IMG/VR virus record: IMGVR_UViG_3300049456_000054
Coordinates: 1 to 64,000 of that record
Origin: a virus
Length of the DNA stretch: 64,000 bases
Strand: one strand, 5' to 3'
Below the pieces are notes generated by a model. It was given only the letters and a program-made list of their open reading frames with translations, did no database searches and was not told the DNA's origin. Position numbers and translations under genes: made by a program. Below are positions 39,684 to 47,877 of the stretch, one piece after another. How positions within the stretch are numbered: the first letter of the stretch is position 1; every line of letters starts with the position of its first letter.

Positions 39684-41112
39684 GCCCGTTCGCCTCCTCC
39701 AGCGCCCGCCGCGCGCTGCCCGGCCTCGGCGTCGGCCTGCTTCCGTTCCCGCCGTCAGCGGGCGACGTGGACCCGACCGGCAGCCTGGGCATCGTCGCCG
39801 GGAGCGGGTCAGCCGTCGCGCCAGGCTGCTGCTGCGGGAGCATGTGCTGCACCGGCTGCGAACTCGACGGCGTACCCACCCCGCCGGCCTTCAGCTGGGA
39901 CAGGTCCATCGCGTCCACCGCGGCGATAGCGCTCTCGTGCGTGTACCCGGCCTGCACCAGCGCCAGCAGCGCCTGCGCGCGGACGAGGGCCGCCTGGCCG
40001 CGTTCCATCTCCCCGTCCTGCAGCGCCGCGATGTCGGACGTGTCGAACCACAGCCGGTTCCCCGCCGGGACGTCCATGATCCGGCTGAACGCCCCGCAGA
40101 ACGACCGCCAGTGCGGCCGCGCCCAGATGTTCGCGAACTTCTGCATCGACTCCTGGAAGCCCCGGCCGGCCCCGCGTAGCGGTTCGAGGCCGGCCAGGAC
40201 CGCCGGGACCATCGCCGCAGCGAGGATCCGCTCGACCCCGACCGCGGACACGCCGGAGAAATCCATCTGCGCCAGCGAGTTGCCGATCACGGTCACGTCG
40301 GCGCCCTGGTCCAGGACCAGGGTCTTGAACGCGTTGTCGACGCCGCCGTAACGGGCGTGCATCCGCTCCCGCACGCTGTCCACCGTCCCGGGCTGCAGCT
40401 TCTGCGCGTACCGGATCAGCAGGTTCGGGCTGGCCGAGTTCTCCAGGTACTTGATCTTGTACCGGGTCAGGCCGTCGTCGCCCTGCACGTCCCGCATCAC
40501 CGGCGTCAGCCAGGACATGCCCCGGAAGTCCGCGGCCGGGTCGGGCACCGGATGCCAGTGGACGACTTCCTCGGCCGGGGCCAGGAACCCGCGGCCGCGG
40601 TCCAGGACGCCCTTGGGGGGTTCGTGCCAGTAGCCGACCGGCCGCCGGTACCAGCCCGGATGTTCAGGATCGCCGCCGTCTACATACACGACCTCGGACA
40701 CGATCGTCGTCCAGTCGGGCCGCAGCCGGACCAGGCGGTCCTCGCCGGGCGGATCCCACGTGTAGGAGTTCCCGGCCATCGAGACGTCCTGCTCGGCGCG
40801 GGCCAGCAGGTCACCCGTCGTCGAGTCCGGGCCGAACGGGTGCTCGATCTTGGCCAGGGACTGATTCCCGAACAGGTGCTTGTCGTCCAGGGCCTGGTAT
40901 TTCATCGTGGCCTCGGAGAACAGGGCCATCCGGATGAGGATCGCGGAGAACACGATCGACGAGCTCGAGTTGGCGTTCTGCGCGAACTGGGCGAGCTGCG
41001 GGAGGACGGGCTCGCGGTCGGCGGAGGCGTAGGAGGTGGTGAGGACGGCGGCGCCGGACGCGACGCCCTCCCAGTAGCCGTCCCGGCGGATCAGCCGGTC
41101 AATCAGCCTCAC
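39676..41112 (-). CDS. Portal protein, 478 aa
   Basis: ATG 41112. Core layout of HK97-type portals with LTRYKIKYLENSASPNLLIR, SGVSAVGVERILAAAMV and SFCGAFSRIMDVP, and a disordered Pro/Ser C-terminus. Placed between terminase and head genes as expected. Confidence 0.9.
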   Translation of the reverse strand: MRLIDRLIRRDGYWEGVASGAAVLTTSYASADREPVLPQLAQFAQNANSSSSIVFSAILIRMALFSEATMKYQALDDKHLFGNQSLAKIEHPFGPDSTTGDLLARAEQDVSMAGNSYTWDPPGEDRLVRLRPDWTTIVSEVVYVDGGDPEHPGWYRRPVGYWHEPPKGVLDRGRGFLAPAEEVVHWHPVPDPAADFRGMSWLTPVMRDVQGDDGLTRYKIKYLENSASPNLLIRYAQKLQPGTVDSVRERMHARYGGVDNAFKTLVLDQGADVTVIGNSLAQMDFSGVSAVGVERILAAAMVPAVLAGLEPLRGAGRGFQESMQKFANIWARPHWRSFCGAFSRIMDVPAGNRLWFDTSDIAALQDGEMERGQAALVRAQALLALVQAGYTHESAIAAVDAMDLSQLKAGGVGTPSSSQPVQHMLPQQQPGATADPLPATMPRLPVGSTSPADGGNGSRPTPRPGSARRALEEANGHV

Positions 41113-41399
41113 GCGTCGACCAGCTCTCCGTTACGGATCCACCCGTGCCACGGTGCGCGCTGGTCGAGATCGTTGATCGACGGCGTGACCGTCAGGTCGG
41201 GCGCCTCACCGGTCACGGTCCACATCAGGCCGCTCCCGTGCGCGGGCACGCAGGTGTACCAGATCGAGCGATTCGGCAGCACGATCGAATAACAGGCCCC
41301 GCCGTGCGCCGCGTCGTGGTCGTGGTCATGCCACATGTCGCCAGGTTCAAGGCGCCGGCTCGTGTCATCAGGATCGACGATGCGCAGCGGAATGCTCAT
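41109..41399 (-). CDS. DUF6527-like protein, 96 aa
   Basis: ATG 41399. GDMWHDHDHDAAHG, CYSIVLPN and WTVTGEAPDLTVTPSIND followed by WHGWIRNGELVDA are the conserved elements of DUF6527 (recalled). Function unknown. Overlaps the portal start by four bases. Confidence 0.65.
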   Translation of the reverse strand: MSIPLRIVDPDDTSRRLEPGDMWHDHDHDAAHGGACYSIVLPNRSIWYTCVPAHGSGLMWTVTGEAPDLTVTPSINDLDQRAPWHGWIRNGELVDA

Positions 41400-41614
41400 C
41401 CGACTCGCCGGGCCCTTTCCAGGACGTTCGCCAGGGTCGGCACCTCACTCACCGACGGCTCCCGGCGGCCGCCGTCATCACGCAGCAGCCCCCACGCGCC
41501 CACCGCCACGGAGTCCGCGATGACCGCCGCGCCCAGCGCCTGCACCCCGATCAGCGCCGCACCGCCCAGGATCCCCGCGAGGGACAGCACCAGCAGGACC
41601 ACGGACAGGCGCAT
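41396..41614 (-). CDS. Small membrane protein, 72 aa
   Basis: ATG 41614. Two hydrophobic stretches (residues 4-22 and 25-42) in a mostly apolar N-terminal half. Possibly linked to virion entry or lysis control. Function unknown. Confidence 0.6.
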   Translation of the reverse strand: MRLSVVLLVLSLAGILGGAALIGVQALGAAVIADSVAVGAWGLLRDDGGRREPSVSEVPTLANVLERARRVG

Positions 41615-41636
41615 CGGGTCCTCCTAAGCTGCTGGC

Positions 41637-41921
41637 ATGAGCCGAACTGTGCTGTTCGCCGGCGGACCGCTGCACGGCCAGACGATGACGGTCGACGGTC
41701 ACCCGACGCTCATACACGCCCTCGAGCCGCCCACGATTCCCGCCATCGACCTATCCGACCCGGCCGGCATCGGGTTCAAGCAGGTGGCCTACCACGTGTC
41801 CAGGTTCGCGATGTGCGGGCGCATCATCTGGGTCGGTCACCTCGGCACCGAACCGGACGAAGACCTGGCATTCGAGGTGCTGACCAGCGACGGCGCCAAG
41901 TCAGCATCCGTTCTGGCCTAG
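41637..41921 (+). CDS. Antisense moron: hypothetical, 94 aa
   Basis: Starts at ATG 41637 after a divergent gap. Beta-rich N-terminus SRTVLFAGGPLHGQTMTVDG, as in small actinophage and actinomycete proteins of unknown function. Followed by an 8-bp-arm stem-loop (GACCTGAC...GTCAGGTC, 41921-41945) that may end its transcript. Confidence 0.6.
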   Translation: MSRTVLFAGGPLHGQTMTVDGHPTLIHALEPPTIPAIDLSDPAGIGFKQVAYHVSRFAMCGRIIWVGHLGTEPDEDLAFEVLTSDGAKSASVLA

Positions 41922-41945
41922 ACCTGACGGGCACTGTGTCAGGTC
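41921..41945 (+). terminator. Stem-loop after the moron
   Basis: Arms GACCTGAC and GTCAGGTC with a 9-nt loop, without a T tract. The rest of the gap to 42186 shows no convincing gene. Confidence 0.35.
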
Positions 41946-42186
41946 CGGGCCGCCAGCGCCTCTGTACGGCTGGAAGCCCGGCGGTTCCCCCTGGCCGGCC
42001 GGGGCCGCACCCGCACCCCGGCGGGCCGCGCCACATGCGGTCACATCCCGGCAAGAGTCACAGGCCATCGCGGGCCAGGCGCCGCCGGGCTTCCCTCCGG
42101 TAGTCTGTTCGGTACGGCCAGCCCAGTCCAGCCCGGTCCTTAACGTGCCCCGCCACTCCGCTGCTTGCCTGACCTCACCTAACGCA

Positions 42187-42693
42187 TCAAACGGCCCAGA
42201 CATTCGGGCTGGCCAATTCCTCCCACCGGAGATAGGCCCACACGGCTCCCGTGGCGGCGACGAGCGGGCTTTGGTCAACGGCCACTTTCGGGTCCCATGC
42301 GGCGGCGCCTGCGAGCGGCCTCTGCTGCGCCGCCCGCACCGCCGCCGTCAGCGGCGGCTGATCCAGGTGCTCAAGGCCGCCGTCATTGACCAGATCCAAA
42401 AATTCGCCGTGGGCAACGGCCACATCCTGTGCTGTCACCTGCAGCACCAGCACCCCCGCCTCGGCCAGCGGCTTCACCAGCGTCCCGCTCTGCGACTTCG
42501 GGTTCACCACCACCGCCACCGGGTCATGCTTCTCGTACAACGCAGCCATCCGGGCCACCAGCAGCCGCGGGTGATCGTAGAACGGGGCCAGGTCCACCAG
42601 GATCCGCCCCGACCCGCTGCGGCCGGCCGCCACGATCGAGCCGTGCTTGCGGTCCTCGCTGATGGCGCACCCGAACGCGACGGGGCCGCTCAC
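42187..42693 (-). CDS. terL: Terminase large subunit, nuclease domain (second ORF)
   Basis: GTG 42693 overlaps the TGA of the ATPase ORF (GTGA). The 168-aa product is the RNase-H-fold part of TerL: GPVAFGCAISEDR and VAVVVNPKSQSGTLV stand where the acidic ligands VD and ID are normal, and WDPKVAVDQSPLVAA keeps the last Asp. The first Asp reads Ala and the second Asn, so metal binding may be altered. Translationally coupled or frameshifted to the ATPase. Confidence 0.75.
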   Translation of the reverse strand: MSGPVAFGCAISEDRKHGSIVAAGRSGSGRILVDLAPFYDHPRLLVARMAALYEKHDPVAVVVNPKSQSGTLVKPLAEAGVLVLQVTAQDVAVAHGEFLDLVNDGGLEHLDQPPLTAAVRAAQQRPLAGAAAWDPKVAVDQSPLVAATGAVWAYLRWEELASPNVWAV

Positions 42694-43625
42694 AGCTGTC
42701 CCTGCGGCACCGTGGCCGCACCCCACGTGTCCTCGCCGATGATGTCCCAGCCGGGTTTAGCCACATCTGGCCATTGGCAGCCGTACGCACGGCGGAACTC
42801 GGGAAGCTCCATGAGCTCGTAGTCGGTCCGCACCGTCTCCTCGGACACCGTGATCCCCAGCGCGGGCATCCGCCGCCGCCACGTCACCGGGTCACCCGGA
42901 TCCTCATCGTCGGCGAACGAGTAGCCGATGTAGCAGCCGCCCTCCGTCACGCCCATCTCCGCCCGGGCCCGCCCGTCATCCACCTTCCCGCGGAAGTACG
43001 CCGACTTCTCATCGCCCGCCGCGGACACGATCCACAGCTGCGCATCGCGGGTCATCATCGCCGGGCGCATCGCCTGCTCCAGGTGGTCATCATGCTGCGC
43101 CCACGCCTCGTCTATGACGCCCAGGTCCAGGTTGTCGCCGTGGCCGCTGGTCTGCGTCCCGGACACCAGGCCCAGCATCGACCCGTTCCTGAACATCAGC
43201 GCCTCAGACCCCGACCCGCGGCGCACGTCGATGAACGGCGCTAGCTTGCTCATCGCGATCCGCGGCCACCACACGTCCAGCAGGCGGTGCCGGGCGTCCA
43301 GCCGGGTCTGCGCCGTATAGCTGATCTGCGTCCCCGGCCTGCGCAGGCCCCGGGCGATCATCATCGCCAGCAGATCCACGGACTTGCCCTGCTGCCGCAT
43401 GACCTCGATCACGACCTGCCGGTACGCGAACCGGCCCTCCGGGGTGAGCTCGGTAGTGACCGCGTTCGCCTCGTGCTGCCACGGCATCAGGCCCGGGCCC
43501 AGCGACGTGCGGAACCCCAGCAGCTCCGCCGTCTTCCCGATCCCCTCCGCCAGGTTCGGCCGGCCCGTGGCCGGGGTCGCGAACCTAGGCCTGCAAGGCG
43601 CCGAACAGTCCCGTGAGGTCGGCAT
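42690..43625 (-). CDS. terL: Terminase large subunit, ATPase domain (first ORF)
   Basis: ATG 43625, 311 aa. Walker A RQQGKS (about residue 80), Walker B LGVIDEAW (about 170), adenine-binding PWQHEANAV near the N-terminus. Ends just before the nuclease domain, whose ORF overlaps by four bases. Together they give the usual 480-aa length. Confidence 0.85.
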   Translation of the reverse strand: MPTSRDCSAPCRPRFATPATGRPNLAEGIGKTAELLGFRTSLGPGLMPWQHEANAVTTELTPEGRFAYRQVVIEVMRQQGKSVDLLAMMIARGLRRPGTQISYTAQTRLDARHRLLDVWWPRIAMSKLAPFIDVRRGSGSEALMFRNGSMLGLVSGTQTSGHGDNLDLGVIDEAWAQHDDHLEQAMRPAMMTRDAQLWIVSAAGDEKSAYFRGKVDDGRARAEMGVTEGGCYIGYSFADDEDPGDPVTWRRRMPALGITVSEETVRTDYELMELPEFRRAYGCQWPDVAKPGWDIIGEDTWGAATVPQGQL

Positions 43626-43938
43626 CGGCTTGCGGCTTGCCCTTCGGCATCAGCTCGAGCAGCGTCTTGCGCAGCTCCGCGCCCAGGATCGCGTTCGCCG
43701 GGTCACCGCGGTGCGCCTCGGCCATCCGGTAGGCCAGCTGGCGCATCTCGGCCGGGGCGTCGGTCACCTCGTCGTCGTGCTCCGGGAGATCAGGGACCCG
43801 GCGCGGCGGCGGCATCGTCACCGCGGGCCCGGACGACGCGGCACCACTGCGGACGGCCGGGCAGCGGCGGCACAGCGAATGGTCGCCCTGCACGTGGGCT
43901 TTCCGGCGACGCTGCCGCAGGGCGTCACTGTCAGCCAC
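43585..43938 (-). CDS. terS: Terminase small subunit-like protein, 117 aa
   Basis: ATG 43938. N-terminal RQRRRKAHVQGDHSLC and a C-terminal helical ELRKTLLELMPKG, placed directly before TerL as usual. Overlaps TerL by 41 bases. The 237-base gap upstream (43939-44175) holds no convincing gene and is a candidate place for a packaging (cos/pac) site. Confidence 0.65.
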   Translation of the reverse strand: MADSDALRQRRRKAHVQGDHSLCRRCPAVRSGAASSGPAVTMPPPRRVPDLPEHDDEVTDAPAEMRQLAYRMAEAHRGDPANAILGAELRKTLLELMPKGKPQADADLTGLFGALQA

Positions 43939-44175
43939 TGGCCCTCCCGGTCACGTGAGCGGTTACCCTCGGTTATATGAAGTCCGGCTGCGGAGACGTA
44001 GCCAGGAATCTCCTTCGAACGGCGATTCGATTACTGGCTCTGACCTGCGCCTCACTGACCACAATCCAGGGTGGTGGCTGGCGTGCGCACGGGTGGTCAG
44101 GCCGGTCACCGCTGACCGTGGTCACTGCCTGTCACTACAGCGCTGTCTGCTCACCGTCATCCGCGCTACCTGCGC

Positions 44176-44502
44176 TCACCACCGTCGTGCCTGCTGCCAC
44201 ATCCGCGCCCGTCCGCGCATCCTGTTGCCCCTGGTCGCGCCCTCCGCCCGGTTGTGGCGGCGGCAGCTGAGGCCGGGCAGGTAGCCCGAACGGTCGGCGG
44301 TGTGGGGCAGGTCGAGGTACCGGCGGGCCAGCTGCAGCGGCCACCACAGGAGGGGCTCGCCGCCGTGGGCGCACAGGTCCCCGGGCCGGTAGAGCAGCAG
44401 CCGCCGTTCCCGTTCGGCCCGGTGTGGTGAGCCGTAGCCACGTTCGGCGGTGCTGCCCCTGCGTGCCCACCGCTGCATGTCCCGCCGGGTGCGCGCCGCC
44501 AT
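44176..44502 (-). CDS. HNH endonuclease, packaging-type
   Basis: ATG 44502. RRGSTAERGYGSPHRAERE is the N-terminal pattern of HNH proteins next to terminases; LDLPHTADRSGY and CRRHNRAEGAT complete the degenerate HNH. In phages this gene often works with terminase in DNA packaging. Confidence 0.7.
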   Translation of the reverse strand: MAARTRRDMQRWARRGSTAERGYGSPHRAERERRLLLYRPGDLCAHGGEPLLWWPLQLARRYLDLPHTADRSGYLPGLSCRRHNRAEGATRGNRMRGRARMWQQARRW

Positions 44503-44505
44503 GGG

Positions 44506-44784
44506 TCAGAGCGAGCAGATCCGGGCGGGCAGCAGCGTCGGGTCCCATGCCGCGTTCTCCCGCCAGTGTGCGCAGCAGGACACGCACAGCGGGACCTCAT
44601 CACCGGTCATGGTCACCCACCTGTAGGCCGACGGGACGTAGCGCGGCCTGTCGTCACCAGCGCGGATGATGTGCAGGCAGCAGTCGCACCATGGCCCGGC
44701 GTCGGGATGCAGCGGCCATGGCGGCGGCTTCAGGAACTCCTGTCGCAGGTACTCCAGCGTCAGCCCCATGGTCAGTCGGGCCAT
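44506..44784 (-). CDS. Small Cys-rich protein, 92 aa
   Basis: ATG 44784 (ATG 44769 possible). CDCCLHI and CVSCCAHW pairs suggest zinc binding. First of a series of small leftward genes packed before the terminase block. Confidence 0.55.
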   Translation of the reverse strand: MARLTMGLTLEYLRQEFLKPPPWPLHPDAGPWCDCCLHIIRAGDDRPRYVPSAYRWVTMTGDEVPLCVSCCAHWRENAAWDPTLLPARICSL

Positions 44785-45119
44785 TCGCCGATGTAGCCGC
44801 GGACGCGGGGCACGTACTCGCCGATGCGGTAGATGACGGTTCGGTTGACGCCTTCGATCTTCAGGACCGCGCCTTCCCAGAAGGGAGTGCCGTTCCTGTC
44901 TTCCGCCGGCGGGCCGAGGCTGACGCCGGGTGCGGGGTTGATGAAGGCCTCGGCCAGCAGTTCGGCACTGATCAGGACGCGCGGGTCGGCGTGGTCGATG
45001 CGGACGCCCGTCGCTCTCCCGACCGCGCCCTCATCGTCGTACAGCGAGGTCATGATGCAGTCGCCGGTCGGCAGGTCGCCTGGTGGCGGCCTGCCGTCCG
45101 TGACGGCGAGTTCAGCCAT
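44772..45119 (-). CDS. Hypothetical, 115 aa
   Basis: ATG 45119. Mixed protein with VLISAELLAEAFINPAPGV. Overlaps the next gene by 13 bases. Function unknown. Confidence 0.55.
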   Translation of the reverse strand: MAELAVTDGRPPPGDLPTGDCIMTSLYDDEGAVGRATGVRIDHADPRVLISAELLAEAFINPAPGVSLGPPAEDRNGTPFWEGAVLKIEGVNRTVIYRIGEYVPRVRGYIGEWPD

Positions 45120-45122
45120 GGG

Positions 45123-45212
45123 TCAGTGCCTCGATCGGAAGGTCATCCAGGCTGCGAAGTACCCCAGGGCCCAGCCGGCTAGGCCGGAAATCGCACCTGC
45201 GAGGCAGATCAT
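45123..45212 (-). CDS. Tiny membrane protein, 29 aa
   Basis: ATG 45212. Nearly all hydrophobic: ICLAGAISGLAGWALGYFAA then basic residues. Single-span. Function unknown. Confidence 0.4.
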   Translation of the reverse strand: MICLAGAISGLAGWALGYFAAWMTFRSRH

Positions 45213-45225
45213 CGGGCAGTCATGG

Positions 45226-45498
45226 TCAGCGGGTGACGACGCGGCCGGGGTGGTCCTGCGCCTCGGCCATGGCCTCGCGGATCCGGTCCTCACCGGACGG
45301 CGACACTGGGACGTCGCCGCCGATCGCGTGCCTGTGCCCGTACCAGTCTTCGCGTGCCCTGCTGGCCTTCTCGAACGCAGCCAGGGCATCGAGCATGTAC
45401 TGGGCCAGGATGAAGTCCGGCGTATCCGACCGGTTCTCGGCGGAGTGCCTGTTCAGGACGCTTCCCAGATCCTGCGCGAGCGGTGAGGACTCGGCCAT
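45226..45498 (-). CDS. Conserved small phage protein, 90 aa
   Basis: ATG 45498. DFILAQYMLDALAAFEKASRA then WYGH is a recurrent arrangement in actinophage small proteins. Function unknown. Confidence 0.6.
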   Translation of the reverse strand: MAESSPLAQDLGSVLNRHSAENRSDTPDFILAQYMLDALAAFEKASRAREDWYGHRHAIGGDVPVSPSGEDRIREAMAEAQDHPGRVVTR

Positions 45499-45500
45499 GG

Positions 45501-45788
45501 TCAGGACTTGGATGACTGGGCTGCCGCGTCGGCCTTGTCCCGGTCGGCCTTGGCGGCGTCGTCGGCGGCGGCCTGGCGGGCGTCGGTGGCGAGCGCGCCC
45601 AGGTCCTGGACGACCTTCAGCAGCGTGTTGACGGCCGCCTGGTCGACGGGGCCGCCGGTGGCGACGGCGGTGTTGAGGTCGCCGATCGCGGCGTGGGCGG
45701 GCTTCAGCGCGGCGGTGATGCGGTCGGCGAGGTCAGCGGAGGTCACGGCGGATACCTTTCCGTAGGTGCCGGTGGACAGTGCGGCCAT
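45501..45788 (-). CDS. Helical small protein, 95 aa
   Basis: ATG 45788. Coiled-coil-prone (LADRITAALKPAHAAIGDLN) with an Ala/Asp/Lys-rich end. Start chosen at the ATG in a TGACCATG junction that recurs in this gene train. Confidence 0.55.
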   Translation of the reverse strand: MAALSTGTYGKVSAVTSADLADRITAALKPAHAAIGDLNTAVATGGPVDQAAVNTLLKVVQDLGALATDARQAAADDAAKADRDKADAAAQSSKS

Positions 45789-45790
45789 GG

Positions 45791-46009
45791 TCAGCGGGCG
45801 CGGTAGTAGCCGGAGCGGCGCCAGCCCCACGCCACCTCGGCGCAGACCAGGGCCAGGCCGATGAGCAGCAGCCAGGTGATCCAGTCGCCGTGCTTGTCGA
45901 CGAGCTTGAGGATGATGCCGACGGCGGCGAGGACGAACCCGAGGACGGCGAGCATGGCTAAGGCTCCTGACTCGCAGTGGGCGGTGCGGGGGATCGTGTA
46001 GCGCGCCAT
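45791..46009 (-). CDS. Small membrane protein, 72 aa
   Basis: ATG 46009. Two hydrophobic segments (about residues 16-36 and 43-61). Function unknown. Confidence 0.55.
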   Translation of the reverse strand: MARYTIPRTAHCESGALAMLAVLGFVLAAVGIILKLVDKHGDWITWLLLIGLALVCAEVAWGWRRSGYYRAR

Positions 46010-46011
46010 GG

Positions 46012-46170
46012 TCAGAACAGCGGGGTCTCGGCCATGGCGGCGGTCTTGACGTGGACGAGGTCCCAGCCGCCGCCCGCCGCGACTTCCGCCTCGGCCATGG
46101 TGTCGTCTACCCGGTCCCAGCCGTGGTCGGTGAGCCGGTACCAGCCGGGTTCACGCAGCGGCTCAGCCAT
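46012..46170 (-). CDS. Small protein, paralogue of moron 28272-28520, 52 aa
   Basis: ATG 46170. GWYRLTDHGWDRV and AEVAAGGGWDLVHV match the rightward gene at 28272. A link between the main early/middle gene train and the late-operon morons. Confidence 0.6.
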   Translation of the reverse strand: MAEPLREPGWYRLTDHGWDRVDDTMAEAEVAAGGGWDLVHVKTAAMAETPLF

Positions 46171-46172
46171 GG

Positions 46173-46427
46173 TCAGCCCACACTGACGGTGCCGACTTTG
46201 CCGTTGAGTACGCCCGCTGGCGGTATCCCGTCGGGCCACACGAGCCGGAATGATTGCCCTGTGCCGCATTCGGAACACCGCTTCACCTTCGGCGTTGGCC
46301 CATGACCCTCGCAGTAAGCCGACTCGATGACGCTGTTGCCGTGCCAGCCCAGGAGCAGCCGGTGCCGGGGCTGGTTACAGCCCGGCAGGGCACAGTCTGC
46401 GGTCGCGTCTGGGAGGTCCTCGCTCAT
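46173..46427 (-). CDS. Zinc-binding small protein, 84 aa
   Basis: ATG 46427. CALPGCNQPRHR, CEGHG and CSECGTGQS resemble a multi-Cys zinc-binding module. Function unknown. Confidence 0.55.
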   Translation of the reverse strand: MSEDLPDATADCALPGCNQPRHRLLLGWHGNSVIESAYCEGHGPTPKVKRCSECGTGQSFRLVWPDGIPPAGVLNGKVGTVSVG

Positions 46428-46429
46428 GG

Positions 46430-46570
46430 TCACGGCACCGGCGGGCCGGGGATGCGGATCTCGGCGGTGACGGTGCCGTCCCCGTGCTCGGTCAGCTCGG
46501 CCACCGCGCCATCGACGGGCACCAGTGCGCCGTCCGGGGTGATGCCCGTAGCGCAGACGGTGATGTCCAT
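46430..46570 (-). CDS. Small protein, 46 aa
   Basis: ATG 46570 after a CCGGAGG ribosome-binding site. Beta-prone MDITVCATGITPDG. Last ORF before a stem-loop. Function unknown. Confidence 0.5.
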   Translation of the reverse strand: MDITVCATGITPDGALVPVDGAVAELTEHGDGTVTAEIRIPGPPVP

Positions 46571-46589
46571 GGTGACCTCCGGTATGCGT

Positions 46590-46627
46590 CAGGCCCGGCA
46601 CCGCGATGGGGGAGCGTGCCGGGCCTG
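46590..46627. promoter_or_regulatory. 12-bp inverted repeat upstream of the small-gene train
   Basis: Arms CAGGCCCGGCAC (46590-46601) and GTGCCGGGCCTG (46616-46627) with a 14-nt loop. It lies in the leader of the gene at 46570; no T tract. Attenuator or operator. Confidence 0.45.
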
Positions 46628-46722
46628 ATATGGCGCGTGCCCGGGGGGCTGGGCATGGGGTGCCAGGGCCAGTATCGGCCCGAAACCATCTCATTGCAAA
46701 TACCCGCGCCCGGAGACGGCCG

Positions 46723-46971
46723 TCAGATACCTCCCGATGGCGGCTCCTGCACTGTCAGCCACGGGGCCAAGGCTGAGTGCAGGCGCTGCAATTCGCCGAT
46801 CTCATACAAGACCCGGCCGCGGCCGCCTTTCTCCCCGGACGGCATCTCCCCGGCGCGCGGGAGCCGGGCGACGCGGGTGACGGCTATCCGGAACCGGGCC
46901 GGGTCGACGGGCACGCCGGCCCGCTCGAACTCGGCGACCGCCTCCGCGATGGTCCAGCCAGGGGCGGTCAC
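46723..46971 (-). CDS. Small DNA-binding-like protein, 82 aa
   Basis: ATG 46971. IAEAVAEFERAGVPVD then RFRIAVTRVARL looks like a helix-turn-helix with a beta wing. Overlaps the next upstream stop by four bases. Confidence 0.5.
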   Translation of the reverse strand: MTAPGWTIAEAVAEFERAGVPVDPARFRIAVTRVARLPRAGEMPSGEKGGRGRVLYEIGELQRLHSALAPWLTVQEPPSGGI

Positions 46972-47177
46972 GGCAGCCCTCTGCGCTTCCGGCAGCAGCG
47001 GCTACCGCAGTCGATCAGGTCCGGGTCATAATGCGACGGGATGAAATCCGATGTGGCCCATAGCTCGGCGACAGCGCCGGGATGAACGCCGGCCGCCTCT
47101 TCCATCTCGGCGATCTTCAGCGGCGGCAGCGGGCGATCATGGATGTCACAGCGGGTCAGCCGGTCCAGGAGCTTCAC
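46968..47177 (-). CDS. Hypothetical, 69 aa
   Basis: GTG 47177 preferred because further upstream is low complexity. VKLLDRLTRCDIHDRP, then EEAAGVHPGAVAELW, a helical module; Cys pair near the C-terminus. Function unknown. Confidence 0.5.
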   Translation of the reverse strand: MKLLDRLTRCDIHDRPLPPLKIAEMEEAAGVHPGAVAELWATSDFIPSHYDPDLIDCGSRCCRKRRGLP

Positions 47178-47662
47178 CCGGCGTCCCGTTCGGCGAGGAG
47201 GGCGCGGAGCTGCCCGGCGGTCATCTCCTCCGCGTGCACCGCGTCCACGGCGTGCGGCCACGCTATCCACACCCCGAAGTCGGCGTGCCGCCACTCCTCC
47301 AGCACCTTCCCGGGGACCGCCGCGACGGCGAGCATGGTGGCGTCGCCCAGATCGTCCAGCGGCGGCGGCGCGGCGACCTTGCGGGCCAGCTCCATGGCGG
47401 CCTCATGCGGGTCCGGTGGCGGCTCGCTGGCCATCTCCAGGTGCGGCTCGCCGCCATCATCGCGGACGCTGAGGGGAATGCCGAACAGCGTGTCCGCGGG
47501 ATCCGGCGTCATCATGTCCGGGTCGGTGTGCACGTCACGGCCGATCTCGGATGCGGCCCGGACCCGCCTGTACCAGGAGAGGTCCATGACCCAGCGGGCG
47601 CCGCCGGGCTGCCGCGCCCAGCCACCTGCGGCGCCATACACCCGCATGCACAGGTCAATCAC
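47174..47662 (-). CDS. Conserved actinophage protein, 162 aa
   Basis: GTG 47662. DLSWYRRVRAASEIG then LFGIPLSVRDDGGEPHLE, a combination met in small actinophage/plasmid proteins. Acidic C-terminal half. Function unknown. Confidence 0.55.
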   Translation of the reverse strand: MIDLCMRVYGAAGGWARQPGGARWVMDLSWYRRVRAASEIGRDVHTDPDMMTPDPADTLFGIPLSVRDDGGEPHLEMASEPPPDPHEAAMELARKVAAPPPLDDLGDATMLAVAAVPGKVLEEWRHADFGVWIAWPHAVDAVHAEEMTAGQLRALLAERDAG

Positions 47663-47861
47663 GGATCCGGGGGACGACGCGGCGGCCGCCCCGGGACAGG
47701 CAGGTTTCGGCGCGGTGGCGGCTGGTGCTGCGGGTGTGCGGGCCGAGGGCGACGAACTTCCGGTCGGCGTGGTCCGGTTCGGGTCCGACGGCACGCCCGG
47801 AGACGGTGCGGCCGCACTCCGGGCAGACTCCTTTCGCCCGGGGAACACCCTGGTTAGCCAC
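47655..47861 (-). CDS. Small zinc-ribbon protein, 68 aa
   Basis: ATG 47861. CPECGRTVSGRAVG and a later Cys/His cluster. Basic tail. Function unknown. Confidence 0.5.
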   Translation of the reverse strand: MANQGVPRAKGVCPECGRTVSGRAVGPEPDHADRKFVALGPHTRSTSRHRAETCLSRGGRRVVPRIRD

Positions 47862-47877
47862 CGCCGCGTCATCCGGC

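Noticed and set aside
41901-42278. Leftward and rightward frames after 41921
   Set aside because: No conserved features and they overlap the TerL end; low-complexity.
43955-44284. Rightward frames between TerS and HNH
   Set aside because: No ribosome-binding site; the product is Ser/Pro/Cys-rich and mirrors the HNH gene.
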